Assembly (NCBI RefSeq): GCF_045862395.1
Contig: NZ_AP023087.1
Location: forward strand, 806,001 to 870,000
Source: Marinicellulosiphila megalodicopiae
GTDB lineage: Bacteria > Pseudomonadota > Gammaproteobacteria > Pseudomonadales > Natronospirillaceae
Direction of reading: 5' to 3'
Length of the DNA: 64,000 nt
A program made the position numbers and the translations under genes. Each line of letters starts with the position of its first letter. The stretch's first letter is position 1. Shown here piece by piece: positions 24,520-34,005 of the stretch. The notes under the pieces are model-generated. The model had not been told where the DNA came from. It saw only the letters and a list, made by a program, of their open reading frames with translations, and did no database searches.

Positions 24520-25774
24520 ATCAAAGGGACGTTTGTTAGTGTTTTCTGCAGGTTTAGTATTTACTAACTTTTTTACAACTATTATTATTGCTTCAGTTTT
24601 AGGGTTTGGGTTAGATCTTGATATTTACTATATGACACTTTCTGTCTATCTTTTCTTATTGAGTTCAGTTGGCTGGAGTTTGACGAATGTTATTACACCA
24701 ATGCTGATACGAAATGGAATTGAAAAAACTATATCTAGTGTATTTTATATAGTGTTTTCCTGGGCTTTGTTGGTTGTGGGAGGGGTGATTTTGTTGTTTC
24801 CATTTATTATAAATATTTTATATGGTAATTATTCAGAAGTATTCTCTATGAAATATATTTATTTACTTGTTTTAATTTCCTGTATTATTTTTATTATCGA
24901 TATTCTTGCACAAGTTTTTATTTGTTTTGAAAATGCCTCTTCAAGATTTGGTCGAGCAATTTTAATTAATTTTATTTCATCATTAGCAGGGTTGATAGTC
25001 TGTTTTTGTTTTGTGAAAAATATGGGAGTTGTTGGTGCTCTATTAACTCAAGCAACTATAAAATTAACTCTACTAATTATTTTATTGTATTTTAATTTTA
25101 AATTTTTAACTAAAATTAATTATAATAAAAAATTAGCAAAGGAATTGTTTGAAAGATCAAAATATTTTTTTGTAAGTGGTGTGTATTATCGTACTGAAGA
25201 TATAGTTGAGAAATATATCGCTAGTTTTTTGGCTCCAGGATTTCTTTCATTGGTAACGTTCGTCCAGAGGATTTATGGTGCTTTAATTACAGTTATAAAT
25301 ACTGTGTTTGTTACGCCAACTCTTACGCGATTTTGTAAAAGTAATACTGTAAGTGAGAAATATTCAGATCATAAATTCGTAAAATTGTTATCAGTGATAA
25401 TATGTTTAGTTAGTTTGCTTTTGTTTCCAATAATTTACTTATATGGTGACGTTTTTTTATTCTTGATATTTAGTGAGAAATTATTGGGTGTAGTTGATAG
25501 CGTTACTTTAACATTGGTTTTGATATTTCCAACATTGACATTGTTGACAATAAATCAATTGTTGCATAATTTTTTATTAAGTCGCTCTAAAGAAAAGAAT
25601 ATTGCAGTAAATGATATGATTTCATATACAATTTCGCTTGTTGTAAAAATTGTTTTAACTATTAAGTTTGGTTTTATTGGGTTTTTAATCGGTATTGTTT
25701 TAAGTGCTTCAATTAAATTATTTTTTAAAGCAATAGTAGTGTTTGGTGTGGTAAAAACTGAACAAACTATTTAG
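24503..25774 (+). CDS. wzx: Polysaccharide flippase, Wzx/MurJ-like
   Basis: A 423-residue integral membrane protein with about 12-14 hydrophobic segments, the topology of MOP-superfamily exporters that flip undecaprenyl-linked repeat units to the periplasm. YYRTEDIVEKYIASFL followed by a hydrophobic SLVTFVQRIYGALITV stretch resembles MurJ/MviN-type flippases more than classical Wzx. Its place among glycosyltransferases next to an EpsG-type polymerase supports O-unit or capsule-unit export rather than lipid II transport. It overlaps the preceding transferase by 17 bp. Confidence 0.8.
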   Translation: MKNLIKSKGRLLVFSAGLVFTNFFTTIIIASVLGFGLDLDIYYMTLSVYLFLLSSVGWSLTNVITPMLIRNGIEKTISSVFYIVFSWALLVVGGVILLFPFIINILYGNYSEVFSMKYIYLLVLISCIIFIIDILAQVFICFENASSRFGRAILINFISSLAGLIVCFCFVKNMGVVGALLTQATIKLTLLIILLYFNFKFLTKINYNKKLAKELFERSKYFFVSGVYYRTEDIVEKYIASFLAPGFLSLVTFVQRIYGALITVINTVFVTPTLTRFCKSNTVSEKYSDHKFVKLLSVIICLVSLLLFPIIYLYGDVFLFLIFSEKLLGVVDSVTLTLVLIFPTLTLLTINQLLHNFLLSRSKEKNIAVNDMISYTISLVVKIVLTIKFGFIGFLIGIVLSASIKLFFKAIVVFGVVKTEQTI

Positions 25775-25798
25775 AATTAAAAAAGAGGTGGGTAATAA

Positions 25799-27415
25799 AT
25801 GAAAAATAGATTTATTAAAATTAAAATTAAATTTTCTGAAAGTACTAAACCTATTGTGGATATCGAAACAAATGGTTTGTTCATTATGAAGTCAAAAGTA
25901 TATACTTTTATTTCAAATGATAAAGATGTAAACGATGTTGTTTTAAAAGATGATATGGATGAATGTGTTTTTTTAAAGAAAAACAATGGGGTGTTAATTA
26001 AATATAATCAAATTAGTTTGGAAATTATTAATGATCTATTTTGTACAATTCCACTATATTATGCTAAAGAATTAGATGGTCTAATTGTCACAAGTAATCC
26101 AGATTTAATTCCTAGTGTATTTAAAAAAGAAATTGACAATGCAGGTTTGTGGGAAATTATTTTATTCGGAACTTGCTTATGGAGGAGAACGTTATATGAG
26201 GATGTAAGTCAATTTCCGTCAGCTTGCAGATTAAATATTACGAAAGAAAATATAAAATTAAAAAGATATTGGGATTTCAATGTTTATGAAAATACTGAAT
26301 TATTAGATGAGAATAAATATATTAAGAGACTTGATTCTGCGCTATTAGATATTTTTAATAAAATTCCTGAAGGTAAATATTTAATGGGGGTTAGTGGAGG
26401 CATGGATAGTAGGTTGTCTGCTGCTTATCTGAATAAAGTTGGTAAAGCACATATGGTTGATACATTTACATATTGTTCAACAAAATACAGTATGGAATAT
26501 AAGATAGCTAAAAAAGTATGTCAAAATTATAATCTAAATGATAATAAGTTGTACGTTTTAACTGAGGAATCCTATCGTAATACAATTGATTTTCTTCCAA
26601 AATTCACATGCGGTCAAATTGGTATACAGCATTCACATATATGTTCTATATTGGATGAATATGAGGATAATGAGTTGACGCAGATATGCAACTATTATTC
26701 TGACGCTCTTTTTGGTTATGAATGTTCTGGTGAAAATAATAAGCAAAGTAATTCCTTATTAAATATATTGAATCTAAATTGTGATTTAGACAAAATAGTG
26801 AGAAAGAATATAGAGGATGATATTAAAAATATTTTTTTATTGTATGATCCAAAATCTAATTACAGCTCTTATGATGAATATAGATATGTTACTGAACGTA
26901 ATCAAAAATTTCATATAAACTTATCATTTCAACAATCACAATTTTTAGATATTAATTTACCTTATGCTAATTATAACCTACTTCAATTAATGATATCCAT
27001 TCCTTTAAAATTTCGTAAGCGTAAGAAAATAATAGACTTATTATTTGATAGTGGATTAATAGAAAAATATAATTTAGACGATATTTCATCCAAGCATTTT
27101 ATTCAAGGTAATGTATTTGCCAATGAAAAAATTATGGGGTTACTTAAAAAAATCGATTTTAAACTGCAAAATTTACTTTCTGCAATGACAGCAAGATTGA
27201 CAAAAGGGCGTATAATATTTCCAAATAAATATCATACAGAGTCACATGTAAATGTATTGCACTTTTTTAAGAAAGATTTAATTAGTGCATGTGATAAATT
27301 ATATGATCTAAATGTGTTTGATGAAAAACAACGCGAAATATTTAAAATAATTCCTTTAAGATCAACAGGGGTATCTGAAAGGTTTCAAATTATTAGTTTG
27401 GCAAGTTTGTTGTGA
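25799..27415 (+). CDS. Asparagine synthase-like amidotransferase without glutaminase cysteine
   Basis: A 538-residue protein with a shortened N-terminal Ntn-hydrolase-like region (about residues 1-125; the PLYYAKELDGLIVTSNPDLI stretch is the typical strand pair) and a C-terminal ATP-pyrophosphatase domain whose PP-loop SGGMDS is at residues 199-204. Class II glutaminase domains need Cys at position 2; here residue 2 is Lys and the start is well placed after GAGGTG, so glutamine hydrolysis is unlikely. In O-antigen loci, asparagine-synthase homologues such as WbpS are associated with uronic acids carried as uronamides, which fits ugd and capI here. Ammonia or a partner glutaminase would be needed. 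Confidence 0.78.
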   Translation: MKNRFIKIKIKFSESTKPIVDIETNGLFIMKSKVYTFISNDKDVNDVVLKDDMDECVFLKKNNGVLIKYNQISLEIINDLFCTIPLYYAKELDGLIVTSNPDLIPSVFKKEIDNAGLWEIILFGTCLWRRTLYEDVSQFPSACRLNITKENIKLKRYWDFNVYENTELLDENKYIKRLDSALLDIFNKIPEGKYLMGVSGGMDSRLSAAYLNKVGKAHMVDTFTYCSTKYSMEYKIAKKVCQNYNLNDNKLYVLTEESYRNTIDFLPKFTCGQIGIQHSHICSILDEYEDNELTQICNYYSDALFGYECSGENNKQSNSLLNILNLNCDLDKIVRKNIEDDIKNIFLLYDPKSNYSSYDEYRYVTERNQKFHINLSFQQSQFLDINLPYANYNLLQLMISIPLKFRKRKKIIDLLFDSGLIEKYNLDDISSKHFIQGNVFANEKIMGLLKKIDFKLQNLLSAMTARLTKGRIIFPNKYHTESHVNVLHFFKKDLISACDKLYDLNVFDEKQREIFKIIPLRSTGVSERFQIISLASLL

Positions 27416-27468
27416 TTGGTATTGTTGTGTTTTGAAAATAAACTTTAAAAAAATAAGTGAATTGTAAT

Positions 27469-28521
27469 ATGAAAAAAATATTATTTTATGGGGAAACATC
27501 GCGCTATGCATGTCATGGTATATCAATGTCAAATGATCTCTTTTTAAAGGATTTAAAAAAAGAGTTCATAATTGAGGTTTATGAGGAAGTTAATGATTTG
27601 TCTAAATATGGTAAAGCAGGGTTTTCAAAAATATTATGTTTCTTTAACGTGTTAATTAGTATTTTTAAAGGTATTAGAATTAGTAAGCCTGATTTTTTTT
27701 ATAGTGTATTAAATTTGAGTGCGTTTGGATCAATTAAATTATTGCTGCTATGTCTTGTTGTTACATTTTTTTCACGGCATACAAAAATAATTATCCATAT
27801 ACATAGGGGGGATTATTTAGTAAAAGTTCGAAGTAACTGGTTGATTTATTTTTTGAATTTTATAATTTTTTATTTGGCTGATAAAATTGCGCTGATTAGT
27901 GAGGCGCAGGTCAAAGAATTTAACAATAAAAAAATAATGTGGGTTTCAAAGTATAGTTATATTTGTAATAGTGTAGATTTAATGAGGTATAAAGTTGAAA
28001 AATGTAAAACTAATTACTATTTATATTTGTCAAATTATATTAAAGAGAAAGGTATATATGATCTTTTGGATGCATGGGCTTGTGTGAAGTTGAAGTTGCT
28101 TTGTTTTGGAGGGGAAACTCCTGGTATTTCGATAATGCAGTTAAAGGAAAAGTATGTTGATGAAAATATTACAATTAATGGCTCAATCGATGGGGATAAA
28201 AAAAAATCAATTATTGCTTGCTGTCATGCATTAATATTACCTTCATGGAACGAAGGTGCGCCGTTAGTGATTTTAGAAGCAATGTCATTGGGAGTACCTA
28301 TAATTGCATCAAAGGTAGGGTTCATAAGTGAGATGGTTGGTGAAGAATACCCATTTCTGTTTGAACCAAAAAATAAAAAAGAATTAATAACTAGGATTCT
28401 TGAGTTTGAAAGTCTTGATCAGCCTGCAAGAAAAAAAATAAGCAATGAGCTACTTGATCGATTCGAATCAAAATATAGTAGGTCAAATAGGATCAAATGT
28501 TATAAAAATATTTTTAATTAG
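27469..28521 (+). CDS. GT4-family glycosyltransferase
   Basis: A 350-residue GT-B transferase from the ATG at 27469, where the conserved N-terminal strand MKKILFYGETSRYACHGIS begins; a GTG at 27457 is an alternative. HIHRGDYLVK and a hydrophobic segment are in the acceptor half; the donor half has YLSNYIKEKGIYDLLDAW, CFGGETPG, and the family motif WNEGAPLVILEAMSLGVPI with both glutamates of E-x7-E. It probably adds one sugar to the repeat unit on the cytoplasmic face. Specificity cannot be read from the sequence. The gap before it (53 bp) shows no terminator. Confidence 0.88.
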   Translation: MKKILFYGETSRYACHGISMSNDLFLKDLKKEFIIEVYEEVNDLSKYGKAGFSKILCFFNVLISIFKGIRISKPDFFYSVLNLSAFGSIKLLLLCLVVTFFSRHTKIIIHIHRGDYLVKVRSNWLIYFLNFIIFYLADKIALISEAQVKEFNNKKIMWVSKYSYICNSVDLMRYKVEKCKTNYYLYLSNYIKEKGIYDLLDAWACVKLKLLCFGGETPGISIMQLKEKYVDENITINGSIDGDKKKSIIACCHALILPSWNEGAPLVILEAMSLGVPIIASKVGFISEMVGEEYPFLFEPKNKKELITRILEFESLDQPARKKISNELLDRFESKYSRSNRIKCYKNIFN

Positions 28522-28560
28522 AAATTTATTACTTCAACTTGCCATCAAATTAAGAGCGCT

Positions 28561-29652
28561 ATGATTATTTTAAATTATTATATATTGTTTTCCGTAAGTT
28601 TAGTACTTAGTGGAATCTATAGTTTTTTTAGGAGGGGGTTAAAACATTCTGCATTAATTTATATTTTTCCAATAATAGCTTCAATGTTTTTAGCATCACG
28701 ATCGTTGAGCGGAGGGTATGACACTCGATTATATATTGAGGCTTTTCTGTCAATGGCTAACCAAAGTGAGTTTTCCCTTTCTGTTTTTTTTGACGAGTAC
28801 CAAAAGCACAAGCATTATATATTGGAACCACTTTTTTCTTTTTTTATGTATTTAACTTCAAGATTTACATCAAGTGGTGTAGTTTATTTGTTTGTTTATT
28901 CATTTTTTTGTACTTTTATTCTGATTAAATCATATAAAAATTTCACGGAAAAATATGTATTTGCTTTTTTTATGTTTTTATGTTCGTTTACATTTGTTTT
29001 TTTATTCGCTAATGCAATTAGGCAAGCAGGTGCTGTTTCTATTTTTATATTTGCAGTTTCACTGTATATTAAAGACAGAAATACATTTAAATATATGTTG
29101 TTAATACTTTTGGCATCAATGTTTCATGTAACTGCTATTTTCTTTCTAATTGTTCCTTTATTAATTAGATTCAAAATTTATCAGTTATTTATCATTTTAT
29201 TTATGTTGGTATGTTTAAGTTTTTCTGGGTTTGTTTATGAATTGTTAAATATATTTCCAATGCCAGAAATATTGAATGATAAATTAAATATATATTTTTC
29301 AAGAAGTTTGCCTAGAATTAATTTTACTATTATCTCATTTTTTATTTTTACTTCATTAGGTTCTTTTGTGAATAGGAAAAATAAGAATTTACAACTACTA
29401 TTAGTGTTGAAGGTCTATGTTATTGTTTTTTTAGTTTCTTCCTTTTTTCTTCAATCTGATATCGCGTTTAATAGGTTTTCTGCTTATAGGTTTTTATTGG
29501 AGCCCATCCTTATAATTTTGATTTTGGATAATCAAAATAAAAATTATAAAATGAAATGGGGTGCGCTTACAGTGCTTGTTTTTTTGTATTTTTTATTGTT
29601 GGTGTCAACGAATTTAAGTATTGTCACTACTTTGAGTTCTACAAGCTTATGA
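28561..29652 (+). CDS. wzy: EpsG-family polysaccharide polymerase
   Basis: A 363-residue membrane protein with about nine to eleven hydrophobic segments. It shows the EpsG/Wzy pattern: a GGYDTRLYIEAF loop, EPLFSFFMYLTSRF, FANAIRQAGAVSIFIFAVSL, and MFHVTAIFFLI, where the RQ and H positions are characteristic. Such proteins polymerise lipid-linked repeat units on the periplasmic side, so it is the likely Wzy partner of the flippase upstream. Base composition is extremely AT-rich. Polymerases are poorly conserved, so the assignment rests on topology, motifs and context. Confidence 0.78.
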   Translation: MIILNYYILFSVSLVLSGIYSFFRRGLKHSALIYIFPIIASMFLASRSLSGGYDTRLYIEAFLSMANQSEFSLSVFFDEYQKHKHYILEPLFSFFMYLTSRFTSSGVVYLFVYSFFCTFILIKSYKNFTEKYVFAFFMFLCSFTFVFLFANAIRQAGAVSIFIFAVSLYIKDRNTFKYMLLILLASMFHVTAIFFLIVPLLIRFKIYQLFIILFMLVCLSFSGFVYELLNIFPMPEILNDKLNIYFSRSLPRINFTIISFFIFTSLGSFVNRKNKNLQLLLVLKVYVIVFLVSSFFLQSDIAFNRFSAYRFLLEPILIILILDNQNKNYKMKWGALTVLVFLYFLLLVSTNLSIVTTLSSTSL

Positions 29653-29764
29653 TTTATCGTAAGTCTTTTTAAATATTTGTCTTTTGTCTTGAGAAGAGTG
29701 TATATTTTAAATTGTTTTTTTGTTACTAAATGTTACACATTACATTTTTTTATTAGGTTTTTTT

Positions 29765-30508
29765 ATGAAAGTTTCAATTATTACTGTATGTTATAATTCA
29801 TCTTCTACAATTGAGGACACTATCAAATCAGTCGTTTCGCAAGATTATTGTGATATTGAATATATAATTATTGATGGCGGTTCAACTGATAATACGGGCT
29901 TATTAATTGAAAAATATTGTGATTTTGTGGATGTTTTAGTAAGTGAACAAGATGATGGGCTTTATGATGCTATGAATAAAGGTATAAAACTAGCAACTGG
30001 CGATGTTGTTGGTATTTTAAATTCAGATGACGTTTTAGCTAATAATAATGTCATACAAAATATTGTCGACCATATGGGGGCTTATGGTTGTGTTTATGGT
30101 GATATCGGCTTTTATTCGGATGATAATTTCAACGTAAAGAAGAGGCACTATTCCTCAAAAGGCTTTTCAATTTCAAAATTTAAGCGAGGCATGATGCCTG
30201 CGCATCCATCTTGTTATGTTAAAAGAGGTGAGTATCTTAAAGCGGGTGAATATCGTACAGATTTTAAAATTGCATCTGATTTTGATATGTTATTAAGGTT
30301 GTTTACATTACCAAAATTTAAATCAATATATTTAGAAGAAGAAATAGTTAAAATGCGATTGGGTGGAGTTAGTACATCAGGAATTAAATCAACATATCTT
30401 TTGAATAAAGAAATAATTCAATCTTGCCGCTCAAATAAAATTAAAACCAATTGGTTTTTGTTATTATCTAAATATCCGTCGAAATTTTTAGGGTATATTT
30501 TCAAATGA
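29765..30508 (+). CDS. GT2-family glycosyltransferase
   Basis: A 247-residue GT-A transferase of family 2. The start at 29765 is chosen because the conserved opening MKVSIITVCYNSSSTIEDTI begins there; the 15 upstream residues in the same frame are hydrophobic and have no good ribosome binding site. IIIDGGSTDNT and ILNSDDVLA (metal-binding acidic pair), QDDGLYDAMNKGI and HPSCYVKRGEYL are typical of WcaA-like transferases. It overlaps the following reductase by 4 bp (ATGA). Donor unknown. Confidence 0.9.
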   Translation: MKVSIITVCYNSSSTIEDTIKSVVSQDYCDIEYIIIDGGSTDNTGLLIEKYCDFVDVLVSEQDDGLYDAMNKGIKLATGDVVGILNSDDVLANNNVIQNIVDHMGAYGCVYGDIGFYSDDNFNVKKRHYSSKGFSISKFKRGMMPAHPSCYVKRGEYLKAGEYRTDFKIASDFDMLLRLFTLPKFKSIYLEEEIVKMRLGGVSTSGIKSTYLLNKEIIQSCRSNKIKTNWFLLLSKYPSKFLGYIFK

Positions 30509-31452
30509 TCGGTTTAACAGGTGCAACAGGTTTTTTGGGTACTTCTTTGTTAAAGAATTTAGATGGTAAATTCATTAAAGCTTTTGGGCGATCAATACCA
30601 ACTACTTTGGATGATGGTGACTTTTATGGGGGAAGTATAAACAAAGAAACAAACTTTTCACATTTTTTAAAAGGTATTAATGTTTGTATTCATTGTGCAG
30701 CACGTACACATGTTATGCACGATAAATCATTAAATCCACTCGAAGATTTTCGTGAAGTTAATACGTGCGGAACTTTAAATTTAGCTAATCAAGCTGCAAA
30801 GGCGGGCGTAAAACGTTTTATTTTCATTAGTTCAATAAAAGTTAATGGTGAGTCTACGGAACTTCATCACCCTTTTTGTTCGTCAGATACATACATTCCT
30901 CGTGATCCATATGGATTAAGCAAATACGAAGCAGAGGTTGGTTTAAAAAAAATCTCTAAAGAAACTGGCATGGAAGTCGTCATCATTCGGCCACCGCTTG
31001 TATATGGTCCGGGTGTAAAAGCTAACTTTTTCTCAATGATGAATTTAATGTCTAAAGGTTTGCCTTTACCGTTAGGTGGCATTACAAAAAACCAAAGAAG
31101 TTTGGTTTATATTGAAAATTTAGTTGATTTAATTATTACTTGTATCGATCATCCAAAAGCTGCAAATAAAACTTTTTTAGTGTCTGATGATCATGATGTA
31201 TCAACCACTGAGTTATTATCTACTATCGCTAGCAAATTAAAAGTCCCTAATCGTTTAATCCCCTTACCTAGTTCATGGCTTAATTTTATGGCAAAATTAG
31301 TGGGTAAATCTGATGTTGCACAAAGATTGTGTGGCTCACTACAGGTTGATATTGAAGAGACCAAGTCTACTTTAGATTGGAAACCACCTTTTACTTTTGA
31401 TGAAGGTATTCAATTGACTGCTAAAGCTTATCTAAATAAGAATTTAAAATGA
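30505..31452 (+). CDS. NAD-dependent epimerase/dehydratase, probable UDP-sugar 4-reductase (WbpV type)
   Basis: A 315-residue extended SDR protein: GATGFLG near the N-terminus, CIHCAARTHVM, ISSIKVNGES, and the catalytic YGLSKYEAE (Tyr-x3-Lys). The CAARTHVM and SSIKVNGE stretches are characteristic of the subfamily that reduces the 4-keto intermediate to UDP-QuiNAc or UDP-FucNAc (WbpV, WreQ). It overlaps the initiating transferase by 4 bp and is followed by a WbpM-like dehydratase, matching that pathway. Which C4 epimer it makes is undecided. Confidence 0.8.
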   Translation: MIGLTGATGFLGTSLLKNLDGKFIKAFGRSIPTTLDDGDFYGGSINKETNFSHFLKGINVCIHCAARTHVMHDKSLNPLEDFREVNTCGTLNLANQAAKAGVKRFIFISSIKVNGESTELHHPFCSSDTYIPRDPYGLSKYEAEVGLKKISKETGMEVVIIRPPLVYGPGVKANFFSMMNLMSKGLPLPLGGITKNQRSLVYIENLVDLIITCIDHPKAANKTFLVSDDHDVSTTELLSTIASKLKVPNRLIPLPSSWLNFMAKLVGKSDVAQRLCGSLQVDIEETKSTLDWKPPFTFDEGIQLTAKAYLNKNLK

Positions 31453-32009
31453 AATCAATCCTAAAATCTATTTTTGAACGTTGCCTTGCTTTATTAGGTT
31501 TAATTATTACTTTTCCCATTTTAATTATCGTAATAATAATTGGGCTATTTGACACTGGTTCACCTGTTTTTATCCAAGAACGAGTTGGCCGTAATAAAAA
31601 GCCCTTTAAATTGATTAAGTTTCGCACAATGAGTGTTGAGACTAAATCAGTTGCGAGTCATTTAGCGAGCCCAGCTTCTATTACACGATTTGGCTCCTTT
31701 TTACGCAAAACCAAAATTGATGAACTGCCACAATTGATCAATGTATTAAAAGGTGAAATGAGTTTTGTGGGGCCGAGGCCTAACTTATTTAATCAGGTTG
31801 AATTAATTAAAGAACGCCATATTAGAGGGGTTTATTCAGTCAAGCCAGGTATTACAGGTTTGGCCCAAATCAACACAATCGACATGTCTACCCCTGAATT
31901 ACTTGCGCAAACAGATCAAAAAATGATCGAAGGCTTGTCAATTAAAAAATATTTTATATATATAATTAAGACAGTCATTGGAAATGGCTCGGGTGATAGA
32001 GTAAAGTAG
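31449..32009 (+). CDS. Initiating phosphoglycosyl transferase (small WcaJ/PglC type)
   Basis: A 186-residue monotopic phosphoglycosyl transferase. An N-terminal hydrophobic re-entrant helix (about residues 9-34) precedes the catalytic domain with FIQERVGRNKKPFKLIKFRT, the Asp-Glu dyad in KIDELPQLINVLKGEMS, FVGPRP, and YSVKPGITGLAQI. Enzymes of this family move a phospho-sugar from a UDP-sugar to undecaprenyl phosphate, starting each repeat unit. It is wedged between a 4-reductase and a WbpM-like dehydratase, so the first sugar is probably N-acetyl-quinovosamine, N-acetyl-fucosamine or their 4-keto precursor. Confidence 0.92.
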   Translation: MKSILKSIFERCLALLGLIITFPILIIVIIIGLFDTGSPVFIQERVGRNKKPFKLIKFRTMSVETKSVASHLASPASITRFGSFLRKTKIDELPQLINVLKGEMSFVGPRPNLFNQVELIKERHIRGVYSVKPGITGLAQINTIDMSTPELLAQTDQKMIEGLSIKKYFIYIIKTVIGNGSGDRVK

Positions 32010-32043
32010 CCGATATTTTTTAGTATTATATCGAGGCTGGCAC

Positions 32044-33939
32044 TTGTTCTTAATTTCACGGATATTTGAATTTTCTAGATTTAGCAAACGCTTAATTTCG
32101 TTGTGCATAGATAGTGTCTTTATTTTCATCAGTTTTTGGGGGGCTTTTTATTTTAGGCTTGATAACGTTGATATCTTTTCTGAAAGTGAGTATTGGTATT
32201 TATTCACTACGATCTTAATAATTAGCGCATTATCTTTTGCTCGTTTAGGTTTATATAGAGCTGTATTGAGATTCATCAATTCACAGGCCCTATGGGCAGT
32301 TGTTGCAGGGGTCGTTATCTCGACTTTCTGCTTGATTACTTTAAGTTTCTACTTTGAAATTACCCTGCCTCGCTCCGTCCCTTTAATTTATTTTTGTTTT
32401 TCGATTTTACTTGTTGGTGGTTCAAGGTTAACTGTTCGCGCACTTGTTGAACGAGGTAATAATTACAATAAGGAACCTATTTTAATTTATGGTGCAGGAT
32501 CTGCAGGTGTTCAGTTAGCAACCGCTTTAACTCAAGGGCCTGAGTACCATGTGGTGGCGTTTGTTGATGATGAGCGCGCTAAACAAGGGACAGTTATTAA
32601 AGGGATTCGAGTTTATAGTCCTGCCGAAATAGAAAATATAATTAAAACGAAAAAAGTTAAAAAAGTAAGCCTGGCTCTTCCTAGTGCAACTCGATCTAGA
32701 CGAAAAGAAATTTTGTTAAGTTTGGAGTCTTTGCCAATTGGTGTATTTACTATCCCAGGTATATCTGAGTTAGTCGACGGCTCAGCGAAGGTGTCTGAAT
32801 TTAAAGAGGTAGGAATTGAGGACTTATTAGGGCGTGACGCAGTTGTTCCAAAGCAAAATTTAATGACTGCCAATATCACGGATAAAGTTGTTTTGGTCAC
32901 CGGTGCCGGCGGGTCGATAGGATCAGAATTATGCCGCCAAATTATTTTGCAAAAACCTAGTAAATTAGTGTTATTCGAACTGTCTGAATTTGCTTTGTAT
33001 TCCATTGAAAAAGAATTGAATTCGATTAATTTGGATAAACATTTAGAAATAGAAATTTTACCTGTCATGGGCTCTGTGCAAAAAGAAAATCGGTTAGAGA
33101 CTGTCTATCAATCTTTTAATGTTCAAACTGTATATCATGCAGCTGCCTATAAACATGTGCCGTTAGTTGAATTAAATGTAGTTGAAGGGGTGCGTAATAA
33201 TATTTTTGGAACGTTATATGCGGCTAAAGCTGCGATTTCAGCAGGCGTTGAAAAGTTTGTTTTGATCTCTACGGATAAAGCGGTTCGCCCGACTAATATT
33301 ATGGGCACAACCAAAAGAATGGCAGAGCTTGTTTTACAATCATTGGCAAAAGAACAATCAAAAACCAATTTTACCATGGTGCGTTTTGGTAATGTTTTGG
33401 GCTCTTCTGGCTCGGTTGTTCCTTTGTTTCGCAAACAAATTAAAGAAGGTGGGCCAGTCACATTAACCCATCCTGATATCACGCGCTTTTTTATGACGAT
33501 ACCTGAAGCTGCGCAATTAGTGATTCAAGCAGGCGCTATGGGTAAAGGTGGTGATGTGTTTGTCCTTGATATGGGGCAGTCTGTTAAAATTAAAGATCTA
33601 GCTGAAAAAATGATCAAGCTTTCAGGTTTTACCTTAAAGTCAGATACCAATCCTTTGGGGGATATTGCAATTGAATGCACAGGTCTAAGGCCTGGCGAAA
33701 AATTGTATGAAGAGTTACTTATTGGTGATGATGTGATTGGCACTTCTCATGAAAGAATCATGACAGCCAATGAAGTAATGCTTGACTGGAAGGCGCTTGA
33801 GAAAATTCTAGTTAAGTTAGATAAAGCCTGTCATGAATTTAATCATGAAAAAATCAGAGAGTTATTGCTAGAAGCTCCTACTGCTTTTAATCCAAAAGAT
33901 GGCATATGCGATTTAGTTTGGACTGCAAATAAACAATAA
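32044..33939 (+). CDS. wbpM: WbpM/CapD-type UDP-N-acetylglucosamine 4,6-dehydratase
   Basis: A 631-residue membrane-anchored dehydratase. About four N-terminal helices (residues 15-120) are followed by a first Rossmann domain (YGAGSAGVQLATAL) and a catalytic SDR domain with VTGAGGSIGSELCRQI, AAAYKHVPLVE, STDKAVRPTNIMGTTKRMAE and RFGNVLGSSGSVVPLF. It removes water from UDP-GlcNAc to give the 4-keto-6-deoxy intermediate. The start appears to be TTG at 32044, with GAGG seven bases upstream. Length is in the range of WbpM homologues (about 620-665). It follows the initiating transferase by 34 bp. Confidence 0.92.
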   Translation: MFLISRIFEFSRFSKRLISLCIDSVFIFISFWGAFYFRLDNVDIFSESEYWYLFTTILIISALSFARLGLYRAVLRFINSQALWAVVAGVVISTFCLITLSFYFEITLPRSVPLIYFCFSILLVGGSRLTVRALVERGNNYNKEPILIYGAGSAGVQLATALTQGPEYHVVAFVDDERAKQGTVIKGIRVYSPAEIENIIKTKKVKKVSLALPSATRSRRKEILLSLESLPIGVFTIPGISELVDGSAKVSEFKEVGIEDLLGRDAVVPKQNLMTANITDKVVLVTGAGGSIGSELCRQIILQKPSKLVLFELSEFALYSIEKELNSINLDKHLEIEILPVMGSVQKENRLETVYQSFNVQTVYHAAAYKHVPLVELNVVEGVRNNIFGTLYAAKAAISAGVEKFVLISTDKAVRPTNIMGTTKRMAELVLQSLAKEQSKTNFTMVRFGNVLGSSGSVVPLFRKQIKEGGPVTLTHPDITRFFMTIPEAAQLVIQAGAMGKGGDVFVLDMGQSVKIKDLAEKMIKLSGFTLKSDTNPLGDIAIECTGLRPGEKLYEELLIGDDVIGTSHERIMTANEVMLDWKALEKILVKLDKACHEFNHEKIRELLLEAPTAFNPKDGICDLVWTANKQ

Positions 33940-33949
33940 AAACTTATAA

Positions 33950-33979
33950 TTGCTGTTGCCCCTGCTTTTAACGTAAAAT
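33950..33979 (+). promoter_or_regulatory. Possible sigma-70 promoter before manB
   Basis: TTGCTG (33950-33955) and TAAAAT (33974-33979) are 18 bp apart, placing a start about 20 bp before the manB ATG. Both boxes are fair matches; in such AT-rich DNA this can occur by chance. Confidence 0.3.
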
Positions 33980-34005
33980 AGGCCAAATTTTTTTTGGTTT
34001 ATTTT

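Noticed and set aside
24503..25774. Lipid II flippase MurJ proper
   Set aside because: The sequence is MurJ-like in parts, but its place in the polysaccharide core favours a repeat-unit flippase.
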